Assembly: GCA_963721725.1 (NCBI GenBank)
Contig: CAVRLX010000029.1
Location: forward strand, 1-62,105
Length of the DNA stretch: 62,105 nt
From: RI-153 sp963721725
GTDB taxonomy: Bacteria; Chloroflexota; Anaerolineae; Caldilineales; Caldilineaceae
Direction of reading: 5' to 3'
The position numbers and the translations under genes were made by a program. The notes under the pieces are model-generated. The model saw only the letters and a list, made by a program, of their open reading frames with translations. It was not told where the DNA came from and did not search any database. How positions within the stretch are numbered: the first letter of the stretch is position 1; the number at the start of each line of letters is the position of its first letter. Below, one piece after another: positions 35,858 to 44,547 of this stretch.

Positions 35858-37450
35858 ATGGCGATTCGTGATTATTCAGAGTCACAACCCAGCATGGGCG
35901 CATCTGTCAGCACCAGATGGGAGTTGAAAGACGAAATTGACCTGCGTGAGTATATCCATGTGCTAGTCCGGTGGTGGCGAGAAATTGTGGCTGTAACACT
36001 AGTCACAATAGTAGTAACTACATCGGGAGTCTGGTTATACAACGTCTGGACGGTACCTATGTACGGTGCGTCGTCAACTGTGGCGATTGCCCGTGTCAAA
36101 AGTGACATTACCTTCGATGATCGCTATCGAACGCTCTCGGAAGATAGTTTACAAGCACTATCTGGCAATAGCACGCGTCGGATGGCTTTGCTTAGCTTGG
36201 TGACAACGAATGCTGTCGCCGTCTCTGTAATTGAGCAGATGGGCGACAAACTGGATGTGGAACAGCGCAATCCCACGACACTGCTTGAAGATGTTACTGC
36301 TACAATGCTCCAACCATCGGGAAACAATGTTGACAGTGATCTGATCAATATTGAGGTGCAGGCAGAAACGCCAGCCCAGGCTGCGCTGATTGCCAATCTA
36401 TGGGCACAAACCTATGTCCTGCATGTGAACGATCTGTATGGATCTGTGCCGCAAGATCTATTGGGCGCGGTGGAGAACGAGTTGAAGAAATCTGAGGGTG
36501 AATATTTGGTGGCGCAAAAAGCGCTGGAAACCTTTATTAGCCGTAACAGTTCCAGTCAACTAGAGCGGCTGATTGCCGAGAAAACTATCATTGTAGAGAC
36601 CTTAAAGGCTGGGAGAGAAATGGCTGTTAGTCTCTATATCAACAAAGAGCTAACTGCGCAAGAAGAGATGGAAACGCTCTACGCTGAACGCCAACGCCTA
36701 CAATTGCTGCTCACCCATGTGCAAGATCTAGCTGGGCAGATCGCTCAGGGAGGGGATGCGGCTGCTGGCAGCAGTGGTCTCGCCATCCTTTTGCTAAAAG
36801 GCCAGATCTTTGGGAAACTGGATTCATTACCCAGTAACTTGCAGCTTACTATTGATTCCAGCCTGGGCCAGAACCTGACGGCAGCCCGAGCACAAGTGGA
36901 TCTGCAAGCGCTTACTGGCGTTTTGCAGGAGCGCCTCTTGGTCTTGGATCAACAGTTGGCAACCTATACTGGGCGCTTAATCGCTGGCGGAAACTTTCAA
37001 TTGCTAGATGTACCTACTTCTGGCGCATCATCAGAATCGACGCTGGCCGAGGTGCTCCCTACCTCTTCATTAGAGGCGTCTGCATTGCTGGATTCTTCTA
37101 ACGCGCTAAATGAGTTGATTTTGCAAACCGAAATGGAAATTCAGACTCTCCGCTCGCAGCTAGAAGCAGAAACAGCCAATCTTAGCCAGTTGACGCTCAA
37201 GCGGGATCTTGCCAAGAGTACCCTGCAAACCTTAACCAACAAAGCCGCTGAGATGAAACTACAAAGCACAGGGGCCAGCAGTGAGGTGCGTTTTGCCTCG
37301 CCTGCCGCCGCTCCCGTCGATCCTATTGAGACTATAGACTTGGGACTGGCCGCCGGATTGGCCGCTGTGTTGGGCTTAATGCTCAGTGTTTTTACCGTTT
37401 TCCTCCTGAATTTCATGGGCAGCGCCCCTTTCATTACACGTCAAACCTAG
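35858..37450 (+). CDS. Wzz/YveK-type polysaccharide chain-length determinant protein
   Basis: A 530-residue inner-membrane protein of the polysaccharide co-polymerase class, which sets the length of exported glycans. The ATG at 35858 has AAAAGGA upstream. The Wzz domain starts with EIDLREYIHVLVRWWREIV, then transmembrane helix 1 (about 43-64) and the periplasmic start YGASSTVAIARV. Long coiled-coil stretches occupy about 195-340 and 415-475. Helix 2 (about 503-525) closes it. There is no fused tyrosine kinase domain: the protein stops about ten residues after helix 2. No cognate kinase or glycosyltransferase cluster lies within the window; CapA diverges from it. Assignment is by architecture. 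Confidence 0.85.
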   Translation: MAIRDYSESQPSMGASVSTRWELKDEIDLREYIHVLVRWWREIVAVTLVTIVVTTSGVWLYNVWTVPMYGASSTVAIARVKSDITFDDRYRTLSEDSLQALSGNSTRRMALLSLVTTNAVAVSVIEQMGDKLDVEQRNPTTLLEDVTATMLQPSGNNVDSDLINIEVQAETPAQAALIANLWAQTYVLHVNDLYGSVPQDLLGAVENELKKSEGEYLVAQKALETFISRNSSSQLERLIAEKTIIVETLKAGREMAVSLYINKELTAQEEMETLYAERQRLQLLLTHVQDLAGQIAQGGDAAAGSSGLAILLLKGQIFGKLDSLPSNLQLTIDSSLGQNLTAARAQVDLQALTGVLQERLLVLDQQLATYTGRLIAGGNFQLLDVPTSGASSESTLAEVLPTSSLEASALLDSSNALNELILQTEMEIQTLRSQLEAETANLSQLTLKRDLAKSTLQTLTNKAAEMKLQSTGASSEVRFASPAAAPVDPIETIDLGLAAGLAAVLGLMLSVFTVFLLNFMGSAPFITRQT

Positions 37451-37478
37451 ATTGCCTTTCATACCTATGCAGGTATAG

Positions 37479-37541
37479 GGTGCGACGCACTCGTCACCAA
37501 GCGTTTCACACTTAATCTACTTCTGGCGAGTGCGTCACACC
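37479..37541 (+). repeat. Dispersed palindromic element, copy 3
   Basis: Arms 37479-37496 and 37524-37541 match copy 2 with one base changed in each arm (CGTCA for CGCCA, and CACACC for CGCACC). The loop keeps GCGTTTCACA. It lies 28 bases past the Wzz stop. Confidence 0.88.
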
Positions 37542-37680
37542 TGTATCGTTACACCCTTCCTATACCTACTGGATTAGACCTTAAAATGTGCCGCCGAACC
37601 ATACAATCGGCGGCATTATTTTGTTATAATGGGGTGAATCGAAACAGCCAAAATATTTGTCAGGATTGGATAAACAGTCT

Positions 37681-38367
37681 ATGCCTCCGTTTGGGGAGAT
37701 GCTGCAACGTGCGCTAGGACTGCAACCCGCGATCTTTGCCCAAATCGCCGACGCCCCCAACGGTATTATGTTGGCTCTCAGCGTGGTGGCGCTGGCTGGG
37801 CTTTCCGAAGCACTGGCTCAGAGTCTGGTATTGTTTATCAATCACATCTCTCCGCGCCGCTTTGGCCTAGCATTGATGCTCTCGGTGGGAACTCACATTG
37901 CCGGATATTTCTTCTGGACGGCCAGCATTTGGGTGGTGGGGAGCTACCTTTTCGATAGCATTGCGTCTTATACAACAGTAGGGCGGGCCGTAGGACTAGC
38001 TTATGCTCCGCAACTCTTGGGATTTTTTATCCTGACGCCCTACCTGGGTTCGCTTTTTGCCCTGATTTTGGCGGTGTGGAGTCTGCTTGCCACGGTGATT
38101 GCCGTACAAGCCGCCCTTGATCTGCCAATGTGGCAAGCGGTAATCTGTAGCGGCGTGGGGTGGCTTTTGTTGATTGTCTGGCGACGCACACTGGGGCGAC
38201 CGTTGCTGGCATTTGAGCGCTGGCTTCAGCGTCGCACTGCGGGTGTTCCCCTGCGCTGGACGCTACGCGATCTACAAAAATTGCGTCTGCCCAGCCGTCT
38301 ACGTCGGCATCGGCTACCCAACAACCCAATTTTGTCCCCACGAAACGAGAAATCCAGCCATGACTGA
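37681..38367 (+). CDS. Multi-spanning membrane protein, Yip1-like
   Basis: About 228 residues from ATG 37681 (an upstream TTG at 37657 is possible). Five hydrophobic segments occur: IMLALSVVALAGLSEAL, LALMLSVGTHIAGYFFW, a LAYAPQLLGFFILTPYLG pair, LFALILAVWSLLATVIAV, and MWQAVICSGVGWLLLIVW. The pattern, including GRAVGLAYAPQLLGF, resembles the Yip1/YIPF domain family of small membrane proteins, whose bacterial roles are unknown. The last 50 residues are strongly basic and cytoplasmic. The stop overlaps the next gene by eight bases, so the two are coupled. Confidence 0.65.
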   Translation: MPPFGEMLQRALGLQPAIFAQIADAPNGIMLALSVVALAGLSEALAQSLVLFINHISPRRFGLALMLSVGTHIAGYFFWTASIWVVGSYLFDSIASYTTVGRAVGLAYAPQLLGFFILTPYLGSLFALILAVWSLLATVIAVQAALDLPMWQAVICSGVGWLLLIVWRRTLGRPLLAFERWLQRRTAGVPLRWTLRDLQKLRLPSRLRRHRLPNNPILSPRNEKSSHD

Positions 38368-39376
38368 CCAACTTCTCTTTTTATTGGGAACCGCTCTCGT
38401 TGGCCTGTTAATTTGGGCTGCCCTTGCCCCGTTCGAGGCATTAGGCTGGTGGGCAGGCTGGTTTGGCGACAAAATCTATCAGTACGAAGGGGATCCCGTT
38501 GCCTCTGCCTACAACCCCCAGGCTGTTGCCGACAGCTATCTGATATTTCTATCCGGGGTGAGCCGTGTCTCTGGCGAGACCATGAGCCGCCGTGAACAAA
38601 ATTTTTTACGCAAATTAGCCGCCGTCATGCCCAACACCGTGATCATTGACAATGTCTTCCCCTATTCAATCAACAATCTTCCCCTCACAGGACAACCGGT
38701 CTTTGCTGGCATCTGGCGCTGGGCACTCAAACGCAAATTAAGCCGACACTGGTTGGAAGGGCTGGCCGGCTATCTAATCAACCTACGTAACATCTGGCAA
38801 GTCGCCATCTCGGTGGATAAACGCTATGGCCCCATCTATAATCAAGGAATGGCCCAGGTCTTGGTCCAAGTTTTGCTCCAGCACGGTTATGATTTGAATA
38901 CCAAGCGGCCGGTTGTCTTAATGGGATACAGTGGGGCGGGGCAAATTGCGCTGGGGGCATCCACCTATGTCAAAGAGGAGATCGGCGCACCTGTCTTTGT
39001 GATCTCGTTGGGTGGGATCTTTGGCAGTGACCCAGGCTTATTAGCCGCTGACCACATCTATCATATTTATGGACAACAAGATCGTCCGCAACGATTGGGG
39101 CAGTTGCTCTTTCCGGGACGATGGCCGATATTTTTCTATTCTGCCTGGAATCGAGCGCTGCGTACAGGACGTGTCACTGCCATTCCCCTGGTGGGCGTTT
39201 CGCACTCTGGCGGCACAGGCTATCTCACCACCAGCCGCACACTGTCAGACGGTCACACCCATCTTGACAAAACTGTGAGTATTATTGCCTCGTTGCCCTT
39301 TCACAGCTACTCCACATTGCCCGATCTTTCTTCCGCTGTGTTGGCATCATCCGTGAACTCTAGCTCCCCAGGCTGA
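38360..39376 (+). CDS. Membrane-anchored alpha/beta-hydrolase-like protein
   Basis: A 338-residue protein. Residues 4-26 are a membrane helix (LLFLLGTALVGLLIWAALAPF). The soluble part contains VVLMGYSGAGQIALGA, a nucleophile elbow (GxSxG) after a beta-strand as in alpha/beta hydrolases. Later HIYHIYGQQDRPQRLG and IPLVGVSHSGGTGYL could carry the acid and His. Family relatives are uncharacterised Chloroflexota and actinobacterial proteins (from memory). The start overlaps the previous gene (ATGACTGA), which suggests a two-protein membrane unit. The 3' end overlaps the convergent ferredoxin gene by 70 bases, which is unusually long, and one of the two C-termini may be extended by a sequence error. 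Confidence 0.65.
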   Translation: MTDQLLFLLGTALVGLLIWAALAPFEALGWWAGWFGDKIYQYEGDPVASAYNPQAVADSYLIFLSGVSRVSGETMSRREQNFLRKLAAVMPNTVIIDNVFPYSINNLPLTGQPVFAGIWRWALKRKLSRHWLEGLAGYLINLRNIWQVAISVDKRYGPIYNQGMAQVLVQVLLQHGYDLNTKRPVVLMGYSGAGQIALGASTYVKEEIGAPVFVISLGGIFGSDPGLLAADHIYHIYGQQDRPQRLGQLLFPGRWPIFFYSAWNRALRTGRVTAIPLVGVSHSGGTGYLTTSRTLSDGHTHLDKTVSIIASLPFHSYSTLPDLSSAVLASSVNSSSPG

Positions 39377-39888
39377 GACGAGCGCCGGCGTCGTTGTTGT
39401 TGTCGTTCCCGCGCTGCCCGAACATGTTCGGGCAAATCGGCGAGTTTTTGCGCCTGTTGATTGCGTTCTTTCTCGGCTGCCGCTTTCTCGGCGGCCACCT
39501 CCAGCGGATCGAGTGTCACGGCAACAAACTGGGGAGATGGCTCCGTACCAGCCGGGAAATAGCGATGCAACAGATACTCTGCCACGGGTTCTCCCTGTAG
39601 AAAATGCTCTGTGTAAATCCGCTCCAATCTTTCTGCGTCCACATTGCCATACCAGATGCCGTCGGGATAGACCACCAAAATGGGGCCGCCAATACACACG
39701 CCCAGACACCCACACGGTACAAGCGTAATCCGCGCTGGGTTGCTGCGTCGCTGATACCCATGTTGGCGATTTATCTCTTCAAACTGTTGTATCACCTGTG
39801 CTACTTGTTCTGGCGAAGCACAGTTGCCATTTGTGCAAATAAAAATTTGGCGGCCATAGCGGGGCACATCTGGGAATGTAAGATGCAT
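39307..39888 (-). CDS. Thioredoxin-like [2Fe-2S] ferredoxin domain protein
   Basis: About 193 residues starting MHLTFPDVPRYG (ATG 39888; an upstream start at 39909 is possible). The fold is that of the thioredoxin-like ferredoxins. The first cluster Cys are in IFICTNGNCASP, the second pair in LVPCGCLGVCIGGP, and VVYPDGIWYGNVD follows as in NuoE-like domains. It probably carries electrons in the cytoplasm; the partner is unknown. The C-terminal 70 residues are Gln/Arg/Glu-rich, helical and likely disordered. The LacI gene stop lies eight bases upstream, so they may be one operon. The gene overlaps the convergent hydrolase-like gene over 70 bases. Confidence 0.82.
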   Translation of the reverse strand: MHLTFPDVPRYGRQIFICTNGNCASPEQVAQVIQQFEEINRQHGYQRRSNPARITLVPCGCLGVCIGGPILVVYPDGIWYGNVDAERLERIYTEHFLQGEPVAEYLLHRYFPAGTEPSPQFVAVTLDPLEVAAEKAAAEKERNQQAQKLADLPEHVRAARERQQQRRRRSSQPGELEFTDDANTAEERSGNVE

Positions 39889-39896
39889 ATCGGTTT

Positions 39897-40919
39897 TTAT
39901 CCTACACACGGGCCGACGGTGGCGCGCTCAATCAGGTTGGATGCAATTACCTGATGGCGGTCAGGCAGAACTCCCCCCTGAATGGCGCTGATCAAGATCT
40001 CGGCGGCGGCGGCGGCGATCTCAGTGTAGGCAACGTGCAGTGTGGTTAGCGGGGGCGATAAATGTGACGCCTCTGCCGAGTCGTTGGTTCCGATCACCGA
40101 GACTTGCCCTGGCACAGACACATTCCGCTCTCGTAGGGCGCGCAGAATACCAATCGCCATCAAGTCATTGGCCGCATAGTAGGCCGTGGGAGCCTCTGCA
40201 CCGACGTGAATCCGCTGTACAGCCTGATGACCGCCTTCCTCGGCAAAATAGCCATACTCTATCCATTGAGGATAAATGGGCAATCCTGCGGCGGACATCG
40301 CCTGTTGATAGCCGTCAAGCCGTTCCTTCACCACCCTTGTATCAGGGTCGCCGCCGACATAGGCAATCCGCTGGTGGCCCAAGCCGATCAAATGGGTAAT
40401 CACCATACATGTATCCTGTGCGTTATCGGCATCCACCCAGGCCGTATCAGCATGATGGTCTGGCGGGCGACCGATCAAAACCAGAGGAATTTCATGAGTA
40501 CGTAAGGTCCCCACCGTGTTTACATCCAGCCTCCCACTGGTGATGATGAGGCCGTCCACTTGGCGTGTGCCCAAAATCGTCAGCGTTTGCGTGATTTCGT
40601 CTGTGTAACTCTCGCACCCGCTCACCAAAAGGCGATATTGATTGGCATAGGTCACCCTGAGCAGCCCGCGCATCATCTGTGGAAAGAAACTGTCATCAAA
40701 GTAGCCCGTATAGACATGGGGGACAACCAATCCGATCGTATGGGTGCGTTTGACACTAAGCGAACGGGCAATGGCATTGGGTTGAAAATTAAGGATTTTG
40801 GCCGCCGCCAACACTCGTCGTCGGGTCAGTTCACTAATGCTGGCATGGCCCGAAAAAACCCGGCTAACCGTGCTAGGATGAACGTTAGCTTTGGCGGCGA
40901 CATCTCGAATGGTTGACAA
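39897..40919 (-). CDS. LacI-family transcriptional regulator
   Basis: A 340-residue cytoplasmic repressor-type regulator. The helix-turn-helix (IRDVAAKANVHPSTVSRVFSG, residues 4-24) and hinge helix (NAIARSLSVKRTHTIGLVVP, about 48-67) are canonical. The periplasmic-binding-like sensor domain follows, with DGLIITSG, IPLVLIGRP, WVDADNAQD, GHQRIAYVGG and FGSND-like IGTNDSAEASHLSPPLTT. The start codon is TTG. Ligand is probably a sugar, but no sugar operon adjoins it. The nearest candidates are 12 kb away (the solute-binding and permease genes at 52.7-56.4 kb). Its own operator is not evident. Confidence 0.93.
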   Translation of the reverse strand: MSTIRDVAAKANVHPSTVSRVFSGHASISELTRRRVLAAAKILNFQPNAIARSLSVKRTHTIGLVVPHVYTGYFDDSFFPQMMRGLLRVTYANQYRLLVSGCESYTDEITQTLTILGTRQVDGLIITSGRLDVNTVGTLRTHEIPLVLIGRPPDHHADTAWVDADNAQDTCMVITHLIGLGHQRIAYVGGDPDTRVVKERLDGYQQAMSAAGLPIYPQWIEYGYFAEEGGHQAVQRIHVGAEAPTAYYAANDLMAIGILRALRERNVSVPGQVSVIGTNDSAEASHLSPPLTTLHVAYTEIAAAAAEILISAIQGGVLPDRHQVIASNLIERATVGPCVG

Positions 40920-41287
40920 GGCGAGTAGTTTCTAGCGCACAGGGGCGTTGTGGTTTCAATGAGGTGAGTTGTGCTAAACCGGGAACAGGAATACTCTAGT
41001 GGACATTGGAACAAAACAGGGCTGGCGGATGATGGGTGGCACTATACTATCCGCTTTTTGAAGTGGTGCAACCGATTGCATTGCGGCGATTATAGCCAAG
41101 GGTCTTACCAAAGTCAATGTCTTCGGGGGCAAAGTGCGGTATGCTCTGGTGCGTTTTGATAGCACAGATTTTCGGCACAAGGGTAAGCTTTCTGTTATTT
41201 CATTTGTAATCCAATCCTGTTAGAATTCTCCTAACGGTAGACATTTTAGGGCGACTATGGGATAATATTCGCCAGGAGGCTAGTGCA
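40920..41287. promoter_or_regulatory. Divergent intergenic with promoter for the HTH protein
   Basis: TAGACA (41239-41244), a 17-base spacer and GATAAT (41262-41267) form a good rightward promoter 20 bases before the HTH gene start. It overlaps a small stem, GTTAG...CTAAC, at about 41219-41236. AGGAGG at 41275-41280 is the ribosome site. The rest shows no gene. Confidence 0.6.
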
Positions 41288-42578
41288 ATGGCAAAAGTGA
41301 ATTACCCAAGTTACCTTTCTTGTATAGCCAACATTCTCAGCACATCGGCAGTGCCTTTGTCTGTGGATGCATTGGTCACACGCATCGAATCCCAACGCCC
41401 GATTGGCAAAGGGGTGCGCAGTGCCATTTCCCAGGCGGTGAACAAACTCTATCAGGCCATTCCTGTGGAGCCGGGCCGCTATGGTTGGCTTTCCTATTTG
41501 CTCAGGGAGCAATGGTTTCGGCATCCGCTAAACAGCGTGGAGATCCGCAAAGGCGCGCTCTTGCTGGATGAATTGGAACATGCGGTTTTCTTTCCCGAAT
41601 TTTTCCAGATCGCATGAATCGGACAGTCGCAAGATTGCAATTGAACTTATGGGCGGGCCACGTATCGAAACCCAGGCCGATATTGAACAGGGGACCTGGG
41701 CCTTACGGCTGGGCCAGCCTTTTGTGGAGTGGGTTGATCAGGCGGGCGGCGCAACCTATGATGATCTCTTGATATGGGTGAAGGATGCTGTCGCTGGTGA
41801 ATATGGCATGAGATTGCAACCGCGTGAATCTCGCCAGGAAGAGGAAATTGAACAACGCAATCGGCAGCTTGTACAAATTGCCGAAGAGATTGTGGCGCAC
41901 GACCGCAAATCGCGCAGTGCTATTCCTGCTTGGGAACTGGCTGCCATTCTGATCGGTCGGGGGCTATATGCCCATAGCACGCCCCCAGATGACATGCATT
42001 ATGTGCTGCACGAGTATAGCCGTCTGCGTTTGTATGATGACATGGGCTACACATTCCAAGATCGCATTCCGACATTGAAGAACGGGCAGCGGCAGGCTGG
42101 CAGCACACAGAGCCGGATGGGCGGCAGCGTGGATGTATCGGAACTACCGCCTTGGCTGCAAGGTGAGTGGCAATCACCATTCTGGGCAGACCGTGACTTG
42201 GCCGAGGGCGAGGACCTCTTCGAGATGAACGAGGTTGAGGATAATGAAGAGATGCTTTTCTGGGATAAAGAAGCCAATAGTCTATCCCATCAAGAGGATG
42301 ATGCTTCGGACTATTGCGAAGGCTACCAATCCTATCTGGCTGAGTTCTCTACGCTCTCGCCAGAGCAGCCAGCGCTCAGCCACATCGAGTTTCATCTTTT
42401 AGAGGCTGAACTGGAGATGCTCATCGGCCTGGAACAAGAGTTTGGCTATTTGATGCCAGAGCAAGAAGATCGCAAAATCTCTTTGGCCGAACGGCTTTTT
42501 ATCGATCTTAATTATTTTTACGATGATAGCGACTGGGATCAGTCAGATTACGATGAGCCGCCATACTGGCAAAATTAG
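41288..42578 (+). CDS. Uncharacterised HTH-domain acidic protein, one frameshift
   Basis: I do not recognise the family. ATG 41288 has AGGAGG seven bases upstream. The first 75 residues look like a winged-helix or HARE-HTH-type domain (LSVDALVTRIESQ, then AISQAVNKLYQAI, then GRYGWLSYLL). The frame stops at 41617, but the next frame continues seamlessly (ESDSRKIAIELMGGPRI onward) to 42578, so a one-base error near 41600-41612 is likely. The joined protein is about 425 residues. It has a central helical domain and a long, very acidic C-terminal part (EDLFEMNEVEDNEEM and DDSDWDQSDYDEPPYWQN). DNA or RNA binding is inference from the HTH. It is a monocistronic unit with a terminator. Confidence 0.6.
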
Positions 42579-42598
42579 GGCCAGATCTGGTATGTAAA

Positions 42599-42631
42599 AG
42601 ACCACCGACCCCTGGCCGGTGGTCTTTTTTT
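42599..42631 (+). terminator. Rho-independent terminator of the HTH gene
   Basis: AGACCACCG (42599-42607) pairs with CGGTGGTCT (42617-42625) and is followed by T7. It begins 21 bases after the stop. Confidence 0.92.
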
Positions 42632-42768
42632 GCCCTCCATGATGGAAGCTATACGAAGCAGCGCCCCAAAGGAACAGTTTTTGTTCTTTGAAAACTCTCC
42701 TGGTGTGTATAGCTAAGTTGGTAAGAGAACAAACAGCCATCTGCGCCTGGGAAGAGTAGAGTGGCTGC

Positions 42769-43083
42769 ATGTCCACAAAACCTGTAAACTGCCGTTACTT
42801 CTATGGAGATTATCACCGAGGCAGCAACCGGGAAGAATGTCGATTGTTGCAAGCCAGCCCAGACAACGAACGCACCTGGCAGCGTCGTCATTGTCATTCC
42901 TGCCCGGTTCCCGATGTGGTGTTGAACAGTGATTGTGCAGAGTTGATGTTAGAAGCCGTGATTGAACGACGGTTCTTGCGCGAACGTGTTGAAATCACCT
43001 TTGCCGTCTGTGGCCGACATCTCCTCGAACTGGACGATCCGCTGCACTGTCCACAATGCGCTGCCATCTGGCAAGACGTCTGA
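42769..43083 (+). CDS. Small Cys-rich protein of unknown function
   Basis: 104 residues with eight Cys: C8, C24, C42, C45, C56, C81, C94 and C97. The pairs HCHSC (42-45) and HCPQC (94-97) look like two zinc-knuckle halves. There is no signal peptide. YFYGDYHRGSNREEC at the N terminus and CGRHLLELDDPLHCPQC at the C terminus suggest one metal-binding core. I recognise no named family. Its stop codon lies within the big palindromic terminator at 43075-43133. Its neighbours are the unknown HTH protein upstream and a convergent patatin. Confidence 0.6.
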   Translation: MSTKPVNCRYFYGDYHRGSNREECRLLQASPDNERTWQRRHCHSCPVPDVVLNSDCAELMLEAVIERRFLRERVEITFAVCGRHLLELDDPLHCPQCAAIWQDV

Positions 43084-43133
43084 TAAAAAGAAGCCCACGC
43101 TTTCAAAGCGTGGGCTTCTTTTTATCAGACGTC
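43075..43133. terminator. Perfect 59-base palindromic bidirectional terminator
   Basis: A 29-base left arm (43075-43103) and right arm (43105-43133) are exact inverse complements around one central C. Inside, AAGAAGCCCACGC/GCGTGGGCTTCTT is followed by T5 on both strands, which suits termination of both the Cys-rich gene and the convergent patatin gene. Confidence 0.92.
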
Positions 43134-43142
43134 CTCGTTGGT

Positions 43143-44162
43143 CTACCGATGATGGGCCTGGGACGAAACGGTGCGAACCGGCAACGTCTGTAGATTTTCT
43201 GCTGGGGGCGTCAATCTGGGCAACGCCACCGCCTGCGTCGCCGTCGTCAGCCGAGACCACCCCTGGGCCAGGAATTGCCCAATCCGTTGGAGTGCCGGTT
43301 GGCTCGCCACATCGGCTGTTGAATCGTGTCCATAGATTTGATCAAGATAGGTTTTGGTTAACTCATAGCCTGCCTCAGCCAGCCGATCTGCTTGGCTCCG
43401 ATCATGGATATCGGGCATTTCCGCTGTGTGCAAACGGATCTCGTGGAGATGCAGCCGCCGTGAATGAACCTCGGTTAACAACAGATCATGTTGGGCCTGA
43501 AAGCGCAACATGGTGTTAATGCTGCGGTTAATAATCGCGGCGACGCCTTTGGAGAGTTTGCCCATGGGCTGCGGCTCTTCCCAAATGTGCAGCGCGAAAA
43601 TCTCCGTTGCCCCACGCTCCATTGCCACGCGCAACGGCAGCGGCGTCACTGTGCCGCCATCAATATAGCGCTCCCCGTTCACCAGCCACGGCGGGTGCAT
43701 GGGCGGCAGTGCTGTGCTCGCCATCAGCGCATCCAAAATGCGATCATGCGGATCATCGCCAAAGACATGTAACTGCTCTGTGTCCAAATGGGTCGCCGTA
43801 ATGTAGAGGGGAATTTCGTTGGGAATATCGCCAAAGGTGACGGCGGGCGTATTCCCCGCACGTTGGAGAAACTCGTAAAAATTGCGATTGTCGTACAAGC
43901 TGTCTTGACCGCTGACCAATCGCCAGAGCACGCTAAATTGGTTGCCTGGATAGATATGATCTTTTGTCGTGTTGCGCCAGACCATCAGTAACTTGTCCAG
44001 CCGCGCCAGCGAAATCTCTCGGGCCAGAAAAGCCGCGTTCAGCGCCCCCGCCGAACAGCCCACAATCATATCGGGGAAAATTTTGCGCTCTAGCAAGGCC
44101 CGCAACGCCCCCACCTGAAACGCTCCTCGATTCCCGCCGCCGCTTAATACAAACGCTCTCAT
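43143..44162 (-). CDS. Patatin-like phospholipase (RssA-type)
   Basis: A 339-residue acyl hydrolase with a Ser-Asp dyad. The oxyanion loop LSGGGNRGAFQVG (6-18), nucleophile S37 in VGCSAGALNAA and the catalytic Asp168 in YIDGGTVTP are all present. Such proteins hydrolyse fatty acyl chains from lipids in the cytoplasm or at the membrane. Many bacterial ones are of unknown role. Helical C-terminal 130 residues end in a Thr/Ala-rich tail. The ATG at 44162 is not preceded by a strong Shine-Dalgarno. It diverges from the thiamine operon, 385 bases away. Confidence 0.92.
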   Translation of the reverse strand: MRAFVLSGGGNRGAFQVGALRALLERKIFPDMIVGCSAGALNAAFLAREISLARLDKLLMVWRNTTKDHIYPGNQFSVLWRLVSGQDSLYDNRNFYEFLQRAGNTPAVTFGDIPNEIPLYITATHLDTEQLHVFGDDPHDRILDALMASTALPPMHPPWLVNGERYIDGGTVTPLPLRVAMERGATEIFALHIWEEPQPMGKLSKGVAAIINRSINTMLRFQAQHDLLLTEVHSRRLHLHEIRLHTAEMPDIHDRSQADRLAEAGYELTKTYLDQIYGHDSTADVASQPALQRIGQFLAQGWSRLTTATQAVALPRLTPPAENLQTLPVRTVSSQAHHR

Positions 44163-44270
44163 AACCCCTCACTCTCCATGAAACAACACTGTTTCATATC
44201 TGCCGGGGGGACACAGCTTTGTGTTGCCCGACTTTATCATTGGCTTCAAAGTTTTCAATCCCGCCTAGAA
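44163..44270. other. Intergenic between patatin and thiamine promoter
   Basis: The spacer holds the patatin leader. It shows no gene or strong structure. Confidence 0.35.
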
Positions 44271-44299
44271 TTGGTGCTGTGCAGAGCCTATGCTATACT
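44271..44299 (+). promoter_or_regulatory. Promoter of the thiamine transport operon
   Basis: TTGGTG (44271-44276), a 17-base spacer and TATACT (44294-44299). It would start transcripts at about 44305, just ahead of the riboswitch. Confidence 0.7.
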
Positions 44300-44316
44300 C
44301 TCGCGTAATTGAATAC

Positions 44317-44402
44317 GGGGGAGCTTGGAAGCGCCAGGCTGAGAGGATAACCGCTCTGTTATCGACCCATAACCTGATCTGGATAATGCCAGCGTAGGAA
44401 TG
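44317..44402 (+). promoter_or_regulatory. TPP riboswitch (THI element)
   Basis: The aptamer shows the conserved pieces in order: GGGGGAGC, GGCTGAGAGGATAACC, ATCGACCC, and AACCTGATCTGGATAATGCCAGCGTAGGAA. Binding of thiamine pyrophosphate is well established for this motif. The platform is a terminator (next feature) followed by thiB, so high TPP should switch the operon off. Confidence 0.95.
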
Positions 44403-44412
44403 CTAGATGTCG

Positions 44413-44441
44413 AAGCTCTCCGTGCTCAGGGGAGCTTTTTT
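44413..44441 (+). terminator. Riboswitch expression-platform terminator
   Basis: AAGCTCTCC (44413-44421) pairs with GGGGAGCTT (44429-44437) with one G-U pair, followed by T6. The left arm can probably compete with the GGGGGAGC of the aptamer, which explains the switch. Confidence 0.85.
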
Positions 44442-44547
44442 GTTATTGTAGCTAATTTTTAACATAAAAGCATGTAGCCGATCTAACCTCTAAGTTACAT
44501 CAATCGATACAGGTCTTGGCACAAAGCACTACTACAGGAGAAAAACC

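Noticed and set aside
28815..37541. CRISPR or att sites from the dispersed palindromes
   Set aside because: Only three copies, kilobases apart, each a self-complementary hairpin; no integrase is nearby.
37657..37680. TTG start for the Yip1-like protein
   Set aside because: ATG at 37681 is more plausible, as both lack a strong ribosome site.
42640..42760. tRNA between terminator and Cys-rich gene
   Set aside because: No cloverleaf or GGTTCGA T-loop.
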